Below, piece after piece: positions 16,834-24,927 of a stretch of 64,000 nucleotides of DNA (the first letter of the stretch is position 1; each line of letters starts with the position of its first letter). Origin of the DNA: VRUE01 sp963703235 (GTDB taxonomy: Bacteria > Actinomycetota > Thermoleophilia > Solirubrobacterales > 70-9). The stretch spans positions 1,364,001 to 1,428,000 of the forward strand of contig OY969802.1 in NCBI GenBank assembly GCA_963703235.1. The letters run 5' to 3'. The notes under the pieces were generated by a model. The model made no database searches. It worked only from the letters and a program-made list of their open reading frames with translations, and was not told where the DNA came from. Both the position numbers and the translations under genes were made by a program.

Positions 16834-16850
16834 TTCGACGGTCCGTCGAA
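16834..16850. promoter_or_regulatory. 17-bp palindrome upstream of the secreted protease gene
   Basis: TTCGACGG-T-CCGTCGAA has perfect 8-base arms around one central base. It sits 25-41 bases upstream of the protease GTG, where a repressor would block transcription or where early mRNA would fold. The flanking 16850-16950 stretch is AT-rich compared with the window and likely holds the promoter. No regulator gene is adjacent. Confidence 0.45.
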
Positions 16851-16951
16851 TGACGAACCCCCTCCCAAGAGCGGCAAGAGGATAAACGGGTTGGTTCCTA
16901 AATCACAAGCCCACTACTTGGTACGAGTAATACCTTTCGTTCGACGACCGT

Positions 16952-17833
16952 CTACAACTCAGGTACGTCGGCGCCGTGAGGGGTGAAGGGGAGACGGCGA
17001 ATTTCCGCCCAACCCTCGCAGTGTTTTTCCAGCGCTGCTGCGACCTTGCCGGCGTCCTGCCAGGTGGTCCAGACGAGGACGGTGGGGCCGGCGCCGGAGA
17101 TCGTCGCGCCGAGGGCGCCCAGCTCGCGGGCGGAGTCGACCAGCTCCATCGAGCGCGGGTAGAGGTCGCGGCGGTGAGGTTGGTGGAGGCGGTCGGCGAG
17201 CCCGGTGGCGACCAGGTCGAGATCGGCCTGCTGTAGCCCCAGTACCAGCTGGGCGACGGCGGAGACGTTGGCGACGGCGTTGGCGAGCGGGACCTCTGAG
17301 GGGATCGCTTCGCGTGCCAGCTCGGTCGAGACCTCCTCGGCCGGGATGACCACGACTCCCTCCAGCCCCCCGGGCGGGTCGAAGCGGGCGGCGGTCGGCG
17401 CGCCGTCGCGATCGCCGCCGCAGACGACGAAGCCGCCGTAGATCGCCGCCGCGACGTTGTCGGCGTGACCCTCCAGCTCGGCCGCCCGCGCCAGCATCTC
17501 CTCGCGCGAGAGCGCCAGCTCGTAGAGATGGTCGGCGGCGAAGAGCCCGGCGACGATCGCCGCGGCGCTGGAGCCGAGCCCGCGCGCGAGCGGGATGCCG
17601 GCCCGTAGCCGGAAGGCGATGCCGTCGGCTGGGTGCAGGCTCTCGAAGGCGCGCACGATCAGGTTCTCGCGCCCCGTCGGCACGTCGAGCCCGCCCGGGT
17701 CGAAGGAGAACTCGCTGCCCTCCTCGACCTCCAGCTCGAGGAACAGCGACAGCGCCGCCGCCAGCGTGTCGTAGCCGGGGCCGAGATTGGCCGAGGAGGC
17801 GGGGACACGGACGAGCCGGCGCCGTGCGGTCAC
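16952..17833 (-). CDS. thrB: Homoserine kinase
   Basis: A 293-residue GHMP-family kinase that phosphorylates L-homoserine with ATP, the fourth gene of the lysA-hom-thrC-thrB set. The N-terminal strand RLVRVPASSANLGPGYD and the ATP-binding loop RGLGSSAAAIVAG are typical, and ISGAGPTVLVW is the C-terminal GHMP motif. The start is GTG 17833, which overlaps the thrC stop as GTGA; the longer frame from 17875 would place 14 Arg-rich residues inside thrC. The overlap implies translational coupling so that kinase and synthase are made together. Confidence 0.93.
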   Translation of the reverse strand: MTARRRLVRVPASSANLGPGYDTLAAALSLFLELEVEEGSEFSFDPGGLDVPTGRENLIVRAFESLHPADGIAFRLRAGIPLARGLGSSAAAIVAGLFAADHLYELALSREEMLARAAELEGHADNVAAAIYGGFVVCGGDRDGAPTAARFDPPGGLEGVVVIPAEEVSTELAREAIPSEVPLANAVANVSAVAQLVLGLQQADLDLVATGLADRLHQPHRRDLYPRSMELVDSARELGALGATISGAGPTVLVWTTWQDAGKVAAALEKHCEGWAEIRRLPFTPHGADVPEL

Positions 17834-18864
17834 TCGAACACCGCGTGCTCGACGGCGCCGAGGTCGTTCTCGCAATTGATCACCGCGGGGGCTTTGGAGA
17901 GGGCCGTGTCGGGGTCCTTGAGGCCGTGGCCGGTGAGGACGCAGACGACCGACTCCGGCGGCGCCATCCCATCCGCGACGGGCAGGCCGTGGGCGAGCAG
18001 GCCGGCGACCGAGGCGGCCGACGCCGGCTCGCAGAAGACGCCTTCGCCGGCGGCGAGCCAGCGGTAGGCGTCGAGGATCTGCTCGTCGGAGACGGCTGCG
18101 ACCCGCCCCCGCGAAGCGGTGAAGGCGGCCATCGCCTCCTCCCAGCGAGCCGGGTTGCCGATCCGGATCGCCGAGGCGACGGTCTCGGGCTGCGCGACGG
18201 GGGCGCCGTGGACCAGCGGCGCCGCCCCGTCGGCCTGGAAGCCGTAGACGATCGGGGCCGCATCCATCTCCTGGAATCCGCGCCAGTAGGCGGTCACGTT
18301 GCCGGCGTTGCCGACCGGGATCGCCAGCGCGCCCGGCGCCTCGCCGAGCTCGTCGACGACCTCGAAGGCGGCGGTCTTCTGGCCCTCGATCCGGTAGGGG
18401 TTGACCGAGTTGACCAGCTCGATCGGGTGCTTCTGGGCCAGCTCGCGGACGATCGTCAGCGCCTCGTCGAAGTTGCCCTGCAGGGCGACGACGCGGGCGC
18501 CGTGCATCAGCGCCTGCGCCAGCTTGCCGATCGCGATCTTCCCCTCGGGAACGATCACCGCGCCGCGCAACCCAGCCCGCGCCGCGTAGGCGGCGGCGCT
18601 CGCGGCGGTATTGCCGGTCGAGGCGCAGATCACCGCCTCCGCCCCGCGCCCCTTGGCCCGCGAGACCGCGACCGTCATCCCCCGGTCCTTGAAGGAGCCG
18701 GTCGGGTTGGCGCCCTCGAACTTCAGATAGGCCCGCACCCCAAGCCGCTCCGAGAGCCGCGGCGCCTCGATCAGCGGCGTCGAGCCCTCGTTGAGGGAGA
18801 CGACGGGATCGCCGTCCTCCAGGGGAAGCCGGTCCCGGTAGCGCGCGATCAGCGGTTCAGCCAT
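17830..18864 (-). CDS. thrC: Threonine synthase
   Basis: A 344-residue PLP enzyme of the short actinobacterial type that converts O-phosphohomoserine to threonine. The PLP lysine is Lys59 in PTGSFKDRGM; the phosphate-binding ASTGNTAASAA loop and the late VLTGHGLKD block are present. It lies between hom (gap of 21 bases) and thrB (overlap GTGA), so flux from homoserine to threonine is encoded as one unit. The ATG at 18864 begins MAEPLIARYR, and the fold starts at once. Confidence 0.95.
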   Translation of the reverse strand: MAEPLIARYRDRLPLEDGDPVVSLNEGSTPLIEAPRLSERLGVRAYLKFEGANPTGSFKDRGMTVAVSRAKGRGAEAVICASTGNTAASAAAYAARAGLRGAVIVPEGKIAIGKLAQALMHGARVVALQGNFDEALTIVRELAQKHPIELVNSVNPYRIEGQKTAAFEVVDELGEAPGALAIPVGNAGNVTAYWRGFQEMDAAPIVYGFQADGAAPLVHGAPVAQPETVASAIRIGNPARWEEAMAAFTASRGRVAAVSDEQILDAYRWLAAGEGVFCEPASAASVAGLLAHGLPVADGMAPPESVVCVLTGHGLKDPDTALSKAPAVINCENDLGAVEHAVFE

Positions 18865-18885
18865 CGGCCAATCCGCCGGGCGCCC

Positions 18886-20109
18886 TCAAACGAACTCCTC
18901 CTCGATCACGCGGATCGCGCGCGGCGGCGAGCGCAGCTCCTCCAGCTCGGCGATCTGCTCCAGCGCCGCCGTGAAGCGCGACTCGAGGCACTCGTGGACG
19001 ACCATCACCAGCCGCGCGTCGTCGCCGATCCCGCGCTGGACGACGCTCTTGACCGAGATCTCGTTGTCGCCCAACAGCTGCGCGATCTTGGCCAGGACCC
19101 CGGGCTGGTCAGCAACCTCCAGGTGCAGGTAGAAGGAAGAGGAGACGTCGGCGACGACCGGCAGCACCTCGCGAGTCTCGTGCACCGGCGCCTCGCCGGC
19201 GAGGATCGAGACGACGTCGCCGAGCACCGCAGAGGCCGTCTCGGCGCCGCCCGCGCCGGGGCCGGACATCGTCACCTCGGTGATCGCCGGCGCCTCGACC
19301 ATCACCGCGTTGAAGGGGCCTTCGACCGGCGCCAGCGGGTGGCCGCCGTAGAGGAAGCAGGGAAAGACGCGGACGCTGATGCCGCCGTCGCGGCGTTCGG
19401 CGACGCCGAGCAGCTTCAACGAGAGGTCGAGCTCCTTGGCGTAGGCGATGTCGTCGGGCTGGATCGCCTCGATCCCCTCGTAGACGACGTCGTCGAGCGC
19501 GACCGGCGTGTGAAAAGAAAGCCGGGCGAGGATCGCCATCTTCGCCGCGGCGTCGGCGCCGTCGACGTCGTCGCTCGGGTCGGCCTCGGCGTAGCCGAGC
19601 TGCTGGGCGCGCGCCAGCACGTCCTCGTAGGCGGCGCCGGTCGAGGCCATCTCGCTGAGGATGAAGTTGGTGGTGCCGTTGACGATCCCGAAGACCTTCT
19701 CGATCTCGGTTACGCCGAAGCTCTCCTGGATCACCCGCACGATCGGGATCACGCCCGCCACCGCGGCCTCGAAACGGAGCTGGACGCCCGCCTCCCGCGC
19801 CGCGGCAAAGAGCTCCTCGCCGTGCTGGGCGAGCAGCTGCTTGTTGGCGGTCACCACCGGCTTGCCCGCCCGCAGCGCTTCGAGCACGTAATCGCGCGCC
19901 GGGTCGGTGCCGCCGATCAGCTCGACGACGAGGTCCGAGCGCTCGAGGATCTCGCCGAAGTCGCCGTCGCTGCGGGTCAGCGTTCCGGCCAGCTCGGGCC
20001 GTCGCCCCGTCGCCGCCTCGACCGCCGCCGCGCGCTCTGCGAGCAGCCCGGCGAAGGCACCGCCGACCGTGCCGCGTCCCAGCAGCCCGATGCGGACGGG
20101 CTCAGACAT
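18886..20109 (-). CDS. hom: Homoserine dehydrogenase
   Basis: A 407-residue NAD(P)-dependent enzyme that reduces aspartate semialdehyde to homoserine. The Rossmann motif GLLGRGTVGGAF is at the N-terminus, GTTNFILSEM and the KxAILARLSF region of the catalytic domain follow, and a C-terminal ACT domain (about residues 325-400, FYLHLEVADQPGVLAKIAQL) suggests feedback control by threonine (family knowledge). The ATG overlaps the end of lysA by 8 bases, so lysA and hom are coupled. Confidence 0.95.
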   Translation of the reverse strand: MSEPVRIGLLGRGTVGGAFAGLLAERAAAVEAATGRRPELAGTLTRSDGDFGEILERSDLVVELIGGTDPARDYVLEALRAGKPVVTANKQLLAQHGEELFAAAREAGVQLRFEAAVAGVIPIVRVIQESFGVTEIEKVFGIVNGTTNFILSEMASTGAAYEDVLARAQQLGYAEADPSDDVDGADAAAKMAILARLSFHTPVALDDVVYEGIEAIQPDDIAYAKELDLSLKLLGVAERRDGGISVRVFPCFLYGGHPLAPVEGPFNAVMVEAPAITEVTMSGPGAGGAETASAVLGDVVSILAGEAPVHETREVLPVVADVSSSFYLHLEVADQPGVLAKIAQLLGDNEISVKSVVQRGIGDDARLVMVVHECLESRFTAALEQIAELEELRSPPRAIRVIEEEFV

Positions 20110-21403
20110 CGCGGGCGGTGAGGTCCTCGTAGGTCTCGCGGCGGACCACGACCCGGGCCTCGCCGTCGCGGCAGAAGACCACCGGGGGACGGGTGACGCC
20201 GTTGTAGTTGCTCGCCATCGCGTAGCCGTAGGCGCCGGTGGCCGGGGTGACCAGCACGTCGCCCGGCGCCGGCCCGGCCAGCATCGCGTCGCGGACCAGC
20301 ACGTCGCCGGACTCGCAGTGCATGCCGGCGATCGTCGCCAGCGTGTCCGGGACGGCGCCGGCCCGGTCGGCGATCAGCGCCTCGTAGCGCGACCCGTAGA
20401 GCATCGGCCGCAGGTTGTCGGAGATGCCGCCGTCGACCGCGATGTAGGTGCGGATGCCGGGGATCTCCTTCACGGTGCCGACGCGGTAGAGGGTGAGACC
20501 GGCGTTGCCGACCAGCGAGCGACCCGGCTCGACCAGGATCCGCACCCCCTCGCCGAAGACCTCGCGCACGCCGCGCACCTTGACCTCGACGTAGGACTCG
20601 ATCGAGGGGGGCTCGTCCTCGGCCGTGTAGGCGATGCCGAGACCGCCGCCGACGTTGACGACGCGGCACCACTCGCCGGCCAGCTCGCCGATCGCCCGGA
20701 TCGCCAGCCGGTAGGACTCCAGCTCGAAGATCTGGGAGCCGATGTGGGCGTGCAGCCCGACCAGGTCGAGCACGTCGGAGGCGAGCACGCGCTCGATCGC
20801 CCGGGCGGCCAGGCCGTCCTCGAGGCCGAAGCCGAACTTGGAGTCGAGCTGCCCGGTCTGCACGTAGTCGTGGGTCGACGGCTTGATCCCGGGAGTGACG
20901 CGGATCAGCACCCTCTGAGGCCCGTCGAGCAGCCGCTCGCAGCGCTCGATCTCGTCGAAGGAGTCGAGGATCAGGTGGGCGACGCCGGCGCGCGCCGCGA
21001 GCAGGATCTCCTCGTCGCTCTTGTTGTTGCCGTGCATGTGGATGCGGCTCGGGTCGAAGCCCGCGCGCAGCGCCATGTGCAGCTCGCCGCCGGAGGCGAC
21101 GTCGACCGAGAGACCCTCCTCGGCGAAGAGGCGGTAGGCGGCGGTGCAGGGAAAGGCCTTGCTGGCGAAGAGGACCTCGAAGTCGGAGGTGCGGCGCTCA
21201 AACGCCTCGCGGTAGGCGCGGGCGCGGGCGCGCATGTCGTCCTCGGCGTAGACGTAGGCCGGGGTGCCGAACTCGGCGGCCAGCTCGACCGCGTCGCAGC
21301 CGGCGATCTCGAGGTGACCGCGCTCGTCGATCCGGCTGCCGGCCGGGTAGACGGGCGAGCCCGCAATCGGGTCAGCCACAGCCGCCTGTCCGCGCTCCGC
21401 CAT
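20102..21403 (-). CDS. lysA: Diaminopimelate decarboxylase
   Basis: A 433-residue fold III PLP decarboxylase that makes L-lysine from meso-diaminopimelate, first gene of the operon with hom, thrC and thrB. Lys82 in LFASKAFP carries PLP; MHGNNKS, the VNVGGGLGIAY glycine loop and the CESGDVL motif (active-site Cys from the partner subunit) are all present. About 15 extra residues precede the family start at YPAGSRIDERGHL. No lysine riboswitch-like structure was recognised in the short leader (21404-21439). Confidence 0.95.
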   Translation of the reverse strand: MAERGQAAVADPIAGSPVYPAGSRIDERGHLEIAGCDAVELAAEFGTPAYVYAEDDMRARARAYREAFERRTSDFEVLFASKAFPCTAAYRLFAEEGLSVDVASGGELHMALRAGFDPSRIHMHGNNKSDEEILLAARAGVAHLILDSFDEIERCERLLDGPQRVLIRVTPGIKPSTHDYVQTGQLDSKFGFGLEDGLAARAIERVLASDVLDLVGLHAHIGSQIFELESYRLAIRAIGELAGEWCRVVNVGGGLGIAYTAEDEPPSIESYVEVKVRGVREVFGEGVRILVEPGRSLVGNAGLTLYRVGTVKEIPGIRTYIAVDGGISDNLRPMLYGSRYEALIADRAGAVPDTLATIAGMHCESGDVLVRDAMLAGPAPGDVLVTPATGAYGYAMASNYNGVTRPPVVFCRDGEARVVVRRETYEDLTARDV

Positions 21404-21439
21404 CGGACGGCATTGTGACGGGAAAGCGTGTCGTTCCGG

Positions 21440-22141
21440 TTAGCCGCCGCCGGGGAGCACGCCGCCGACCGTTTCTTTCACTTTGCCGACGGTTTTGTCG
21501 ACGGTTTCGCCGACGGCCGATTCCGGTCCCGCCACGCCGTCGACGACCCCTTCGGTGACGTCGGTGACCCCGGTCTCGCCGAGCGCTCCGCCGGTGGCCG
21601 CGTCGACGCCGGAGACCGTGTCGTTGACGGCCCCGGTAACCGCTCCGGAGGGCGAGGAGGTGGCGCTTCCGCTGCCACCGCCGCCGCCACCGCTCGGTTG
21701 TGAGCCGCCGCCCCCGCCGCTCGACGCCGAGCCGGCGCCAGCGGCCTGGGATCCGTTGCCACCCGAGCCTGCGTCCGGGCTCGAAGCGGGGTTCTCCGCC
21801 GTGGCCGAAGGCGCTTGCGGCGCCGAGCCGGGCACGCCGGCGAGCGCACCGGCCGCCGTCCCCGCGCGCTGCCCGCCGTTACCGCTCTCGCTCGCGCCGG
21901 CTTTCCCCCCGGGCCCGCCCGCGGCGGCGCCACCCGAGGCTGCCGCGCCGGCCGCGCCGCTCGCGGTCCCCGGCTGTGGCGAGGAAACCGCGCCGTCGTT
22001 GCCGCCCAGGCCGAGACCGCTGAGCGGCCAGTCCCTGAGCGCCTGCGCGGAGACGAGCAGGACGAAGGCGACAACGGCGGCTGCGATCAGCGCCGTGCCG
22101 GATACCGCGCCCGCAAGATAGGTCTGCGCCTGGCGAACCAT
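21440..22141 (-). CDS. Membrane-anchored Gly/Ser/Ala-rich protein, unknown function
   Basis: The protein has 233 residues. An N-terminal hydrophobic segment (about residues 9-33, GAVSGTALIAAAVVAFVLLV) is followed by about 200 low-complexity residues rich in Gly, Ser, Ala and Pro, and a C-terminal region with valine-containing repeats (GAVNDTVSG, TVGKVKETVGGVL). It is probably an extended extracellular or wall-spanning tail. The gene is in the same direction as lysA, 36 bases upstream, and may be its transcription partner. Low complexity prevents family recognition; long antisense frames in this gene are an artefact of its base composition. Confidence 0.6.
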   Translation of the reverse strand: MVRQAQTYLAGAVSGTALIAAAVVAFVLLVSAQALRDWPLSGLGLGGNDGAVSSPQPGTASGAAGAAASGGAAAGGPGGKAGASESGNGGQRAGTAAGALAGVPGSAPQAPSATAENPASSPDAGSGGNGSQAAGAGSASSGGGGGSQPSGGGGGGSGSATSSPSGAVTGAVNDTVSGVDAATGGALGETGVTDVTEGVVDGVAGPESAVGETVDKTVGKVKETVGGVLPGGG

Positions 22142-22225
22142 TCAAACCGCCTCCTACCCGCAGGGTCCCACCTTGGGACCTTCAGTCCATACCTAATAAT
22201 TGGACTTCCTAGCAATTGTTGGTAG

Positions 22226-23407
22226 TTAGAGGTAGCCGAGCGGGTCGGTCGGGGCGCCGTTGATCCGCACCTCGAAGTGGAGATGGTCCCCGTAGCAATG
22301 GCCGGTGCAGCCGACGTAGCCGATCGTGTCGCCCTGCGAGACGCTGCCGGAGGTAACCGCGAACGAGGACTGGTGCGCGTAACAGGTCTGCAGGCCGCCC
22401 CCGTGGTCGAGGCAGGTGAAGTTGCCGTAGCCGCCGCTTTCCGCTTCCGACTGCACCAGGACGACCGTGCCGGCGTCGGCGGCGCGGATCGGCGTGCCGG
22501 CCGGAACGGCGATGTCGATCCCCTCGTGCATCGAGCCCCAGCGCGGACCGAAGCCGGAGACGACGGGCCCGTCGACCGGCCAGATCAGTTGACCCGTGCC
22601 GTAGCGGATCGGCCCCGCCGGCAGCGGCGCCGAGGAGGTCGACTGCAGCTGGGCGGCGATCTCCGCCGAGATCTCGGCCAGGTCGGCCTCGATGTGGTCC
22701 TCGTGCGTGCTGATCTCGCTCAGCGCCGCCTCGCGCTGGCGTCGCGCCGCGACCAGCTCCGACTGACGGCTCTGGACCGCCGCGCGGGCGCCCGCCAGCG
22801 CCTGCTCTTCGGCGGCAATCGCGTCGCGGGCGGCTTCGATCGTGTTCTTCGCCGAGCGCAGCCTGGCGACGGTCCGCTTCACTTCGTCGCGCAGATCCCG
22901 CACGCGGACGACGATCGCTTCGTCGAGGCCGTTGATCCGGCTCAGGTACTCGCTGCGGTCGATCAGCTCGTCGAACCCGTCGGAGCTGACGATCACGCTG
23001 AGCACGTCCGGGGTGCCGGTCTGGTAGATCGCGACGAGGCGCTCGCGCAGCGCCACCAGCGCCCGTTTCAGACGGGCTTTGACAATGGCCAAGTGGCGCT
23101 TTGCGACCTCCAGCTCGGCCACCGCCCGGTCCAGCTCGGCCTGCTTGGCTTCGAGCCGGACCCGCACCGCTTCCTCGCGGGCGCGCAGGATCGCAACCTC
23201 CTTCGTCAGCTGCACGATCTGCGTCCGGTAGCGCGAGATGGTCGTCGTCAGCACGCCCTTGCGTTCGCGCACGTCGGAAAGCTTCGCTTCCTTCTCATCC
23301 TGCTTCTCGTAGATGTCCTCGGCCAACGCGACGCTGCTCGCACCGAGCAGCACGACAAGCGCCGTCACGGCGGTCACAACCGCCGGGGCCCGGCGAATCT
23401 CAAACAT
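22226..23407 (-). CDS. M23 peptidase with coiled coil (EnvC/LytM-like)
   Basis: The protein is 393 residues from ATG 23407 (MFEIRRAPAVV). A signal sequence ends near VALAED. About residues 30-240 form a long coiled coil (KQDEKEAKLSDVRERK, then many Leu/Ala heptads), as in EnvC and RipA-like NlpC partners. The C-terminal LytM domain has HEGIDIAVPAG and HLHFEVRING; the zinc ligands and the active-site histidines of a real M23 endopeptidase appear to be kept, so it is probably an enzyme rather than only an activator. It should act outside the membrane on peptidoglycan cross-links in division or wall turnover. Confidence 0.9.
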   Translation of the reverse strand: MFEIRRAPAVVTAVTALVVLLGASSVALAEDIYEKQDEKEAKLSDVRERKGVLTTTISRYRTQIVQLTKEVAILRAREEAVRVRLEAKQAELDRAVAELEVAKRHLAIVKARLKRALVALRERLVAIYQTGTPDVLSVIVSSDGFDELIDRSEYLSRINGLDEAIVVRVRDLRDEVKRTVARLRSAKNTIEAARDAIAAEEQALAGARAAVQSRQSELVAARRQREAALSEISTHEDHIEADLAEISAEIAAQLQSTSSAPLPAGPIRYGTGQLIWPVDGPVVSGFGPRWGSMHEGIDIAVPAGTPIRAADAGTVVLVQSEAESGGYGNFTCLDHGGGLQTCYAHQSSFAVTSGSVSQGDTIGYVGCTGHCYGDHLHFEVRINGAPTDPLGYL

Positions 23408-23483
23408 GGCGAATGAGGCTAGCTGACCGAACATCCGGCCAAGCCGCCTTGCGGGCCGGATGCAATCCCGCTTGCGGTCGCCG

Positions 23484-24749
23484 CTAAGCGGCGACGGGCT
23501 CTGGCTTCTGCTCCATCGCCTTGGCAGCGACTTCGGCGCCGTATTCGAAGCGCTCGGCGTAGTCGCGCGCCTGCATCCGCGAGATGACCATCCGCTGGAT
23601 CTCGGCCGTGCCCTCGAACAGCTGGTAGATCTTGGCGTCGCGGAAGAACTTCTCCAGCGGACACTCGGTGCTCCAGGAGTCGGGGCCGACGAGGTCCATC
23701 AGCGTGGTCGTCGCCCACATCGTCACGTCGCCGGCCTTCAGCTTCGACATCGAGCCCTGGCCGCCGGTCATCGGGATCCCGTTGCGGCCCATCCAGGCGG
23801 CGCGCTGGACCAGCAGCCGCGCGGACTCGATCTCGGTCGCGACGTCGGCCAGCGTCTGCTGGATCCGCTGCGTCTGCAGCAGCGGCGTGCCCCCTTCCGA
23901 GCGGCCGTCGAGGTGCTCGAGGGTCCACTCGTAGGCGGCCTGGGCGATGCCGAGCGCCGAAGCGCCGACCAGCGGCCGGGTGATCTCGAAGGTCGCCAGC
24001 GCATCGGCGCCGCGGGATTTCTTGCCTTCGCGGCCGCGCTGCAGCTTCTTCTCCAGCTTCTCCTCGCCGCCGAGCAGGTTCTCGATCGGGATGCGGCAGT
24101 CCTCGAGGACGATCTCGGCGGTGTGCGAGGCGCGGATGCCGAGCTTCGACTCCTTCTTGCCCTGACTCAGACCGGGGGTGCCCTTACCGATGACGAACGA
24201 TGCCTGGCCGCGGGTGCCGAGCGTCGGATCGACGGTGGCGACGACCACGTGGACGTCGGCGATGCCGCCGTTGGTGATGAAGACCTTGGTCCCGTTGAGG
24301 ACCCACTCGTCGCCATCGCGCTTGGCGGTCGTCTTCAGGCTCTTGACGTCGGAGCCGGCCTGTGGCTCGGTGACCGCGTAGGCACCGAGTTTTATCTCGT
24401 CGCCGCTGCCGAAGCACTCCGGCACCCACTGAGCGATCTGCTCCGGCGTCCCCGAGGAGGCGATTCCGGCCGCGGCCAGACCGGAGCCGGAGATCGCGAG
24501 GGCGATGCCGGCGCAGCCCCAGTGGAACTCTTCGGCGGAGATCACCTGCATCTGGCCCTGGGCATCGCCGGCCGAGCGCTGAATCCCCTCGAGCCCGCCG
24601 AAGCCCTGTGCCCGCGCCTCCTTGATCACCTCCCAGGGGGTGCTCTCCTCTTCGTCGTGCACGCGCGCCGCGGGGCGAATCACGTCGCGAGCGAAGGCCC
24701 GGCAGTGGTCTTTGTACTCCTGCTGCTCCTCGGTCAGTGCGAAATCCAT
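23484..24749 (-). CDS. Acyl-CoA dehydrogenase
   Basis: The protein has 421 residues and begins MDFALTEEQQEYKDHCRAF, the usual helix start of this FAD family. The AYAVTEPQAGSDVKSL block binds FAD and substrate, and the C-terminal YQLFEGTAEIQRMVI block holds the catalytic glutamate position. It oxidises acyl-CoA to enoyl-CoA in the cytoplasm; chain length is not predictable. A 16-base operator-like site lies 38-53 bases upstream, shared with the thiolase/hydroxyacyl-CoA dehydrogenase pair at 36.2 kb, which suggests control by the same TetR-type repressor. Confidence 0.92.
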   Translation of the reverse strand: MDFALTEEQQEYKDHCRAFARDVIRPAARVHDEEESTPWEVIKEARAQGFGGLEGIQRSAGDAQGQMQVISAEEFHWGCAGIALAISGSGLAAAGIASSGTPEQIAQWVPECFGSGDEIKLGAYAVTEPQAGSDVKSLKTTAKRDGDEWVLNGTKVFITNGGIADVHVVVATVDPTLGTRGQASFVIGKGTPGLSQGKKESKLGIRASHTAEIVLEDCRIPIENLLGGEEKLEKKLQRGREGKKSRGADALATFEITRPLVGASALGIAQAAYEWTLEHLDGRSEGGTPLLQTQRIQQTLADVATEIESARLLVQRAAWMGRNGIPMTGGQGSMSKLKAGDVTMWATTTLMDLVGPDSWSTECPLEKFFRDAKIYQLFEGTAEIQRMVISRMQARDYAERFEYGAEVAAKAMEQKPEPVAA

Positions 24750-24786
24750 GATCCCCCTCGTTGCCGGCGGCTCTCTCGTCGATTGA

Positions 24787-24802
24787 TTGACTGGTCAGTC
24801 AA
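24787..24802. promoter_or_regulatory. TetR-type operator upstream of the acyl-CoA dehydrogenase
   Basis: TTGACTGGTCAGTCAA, extendable to the inverted repeat GATTGACT-4-AGTCAATC. The same pattern TTGACYGGTCARTCAA occurs at 36240-36255 before other lipid-oxidation genes. Palindromes of this size and base pattern are typical TetR/FadR-like repressor sites in lipid catabolism (family knowledge); the regulator is not in the window. Confidence 0.55.
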
Positions 24803-24852
24803 TCCGCTGCCCGAAGCTTAGCCGACCGACCAGCCAGGCTCGCAAGGGGCGC

Positions 24853-24894
24853 TGTGTCGCCTTTGCTCGGCATCAGGCAATGAAAGGCGACACA
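24853..24894. repeat. Hairpin with 12-bp perfect arms in a divergent intergenic region
   Basis: TGTGTCGCCTTT at 24853-24864 pairs perfectly with AAAGGCGACACA at 24883-24894 around an 18-base loop. It sits between the acyl-CoA dehydrogenase and the CWB2-like gene, 33 bases before the latter's ATG. It could be a protein-binding dyad or a leader stem-loop. Confidence 0.6.
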
Positions 24895-24927
24895 AGCCCG
24901 GGTTAGGCCGAGTAGCGTGCCGAGCCG

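Noticed and set aside
17824..20121. 765-residue antisense frame over thrC and hom
   Set aside because: Lies opposite two genes with clear enzyme motifs and coupled stops.
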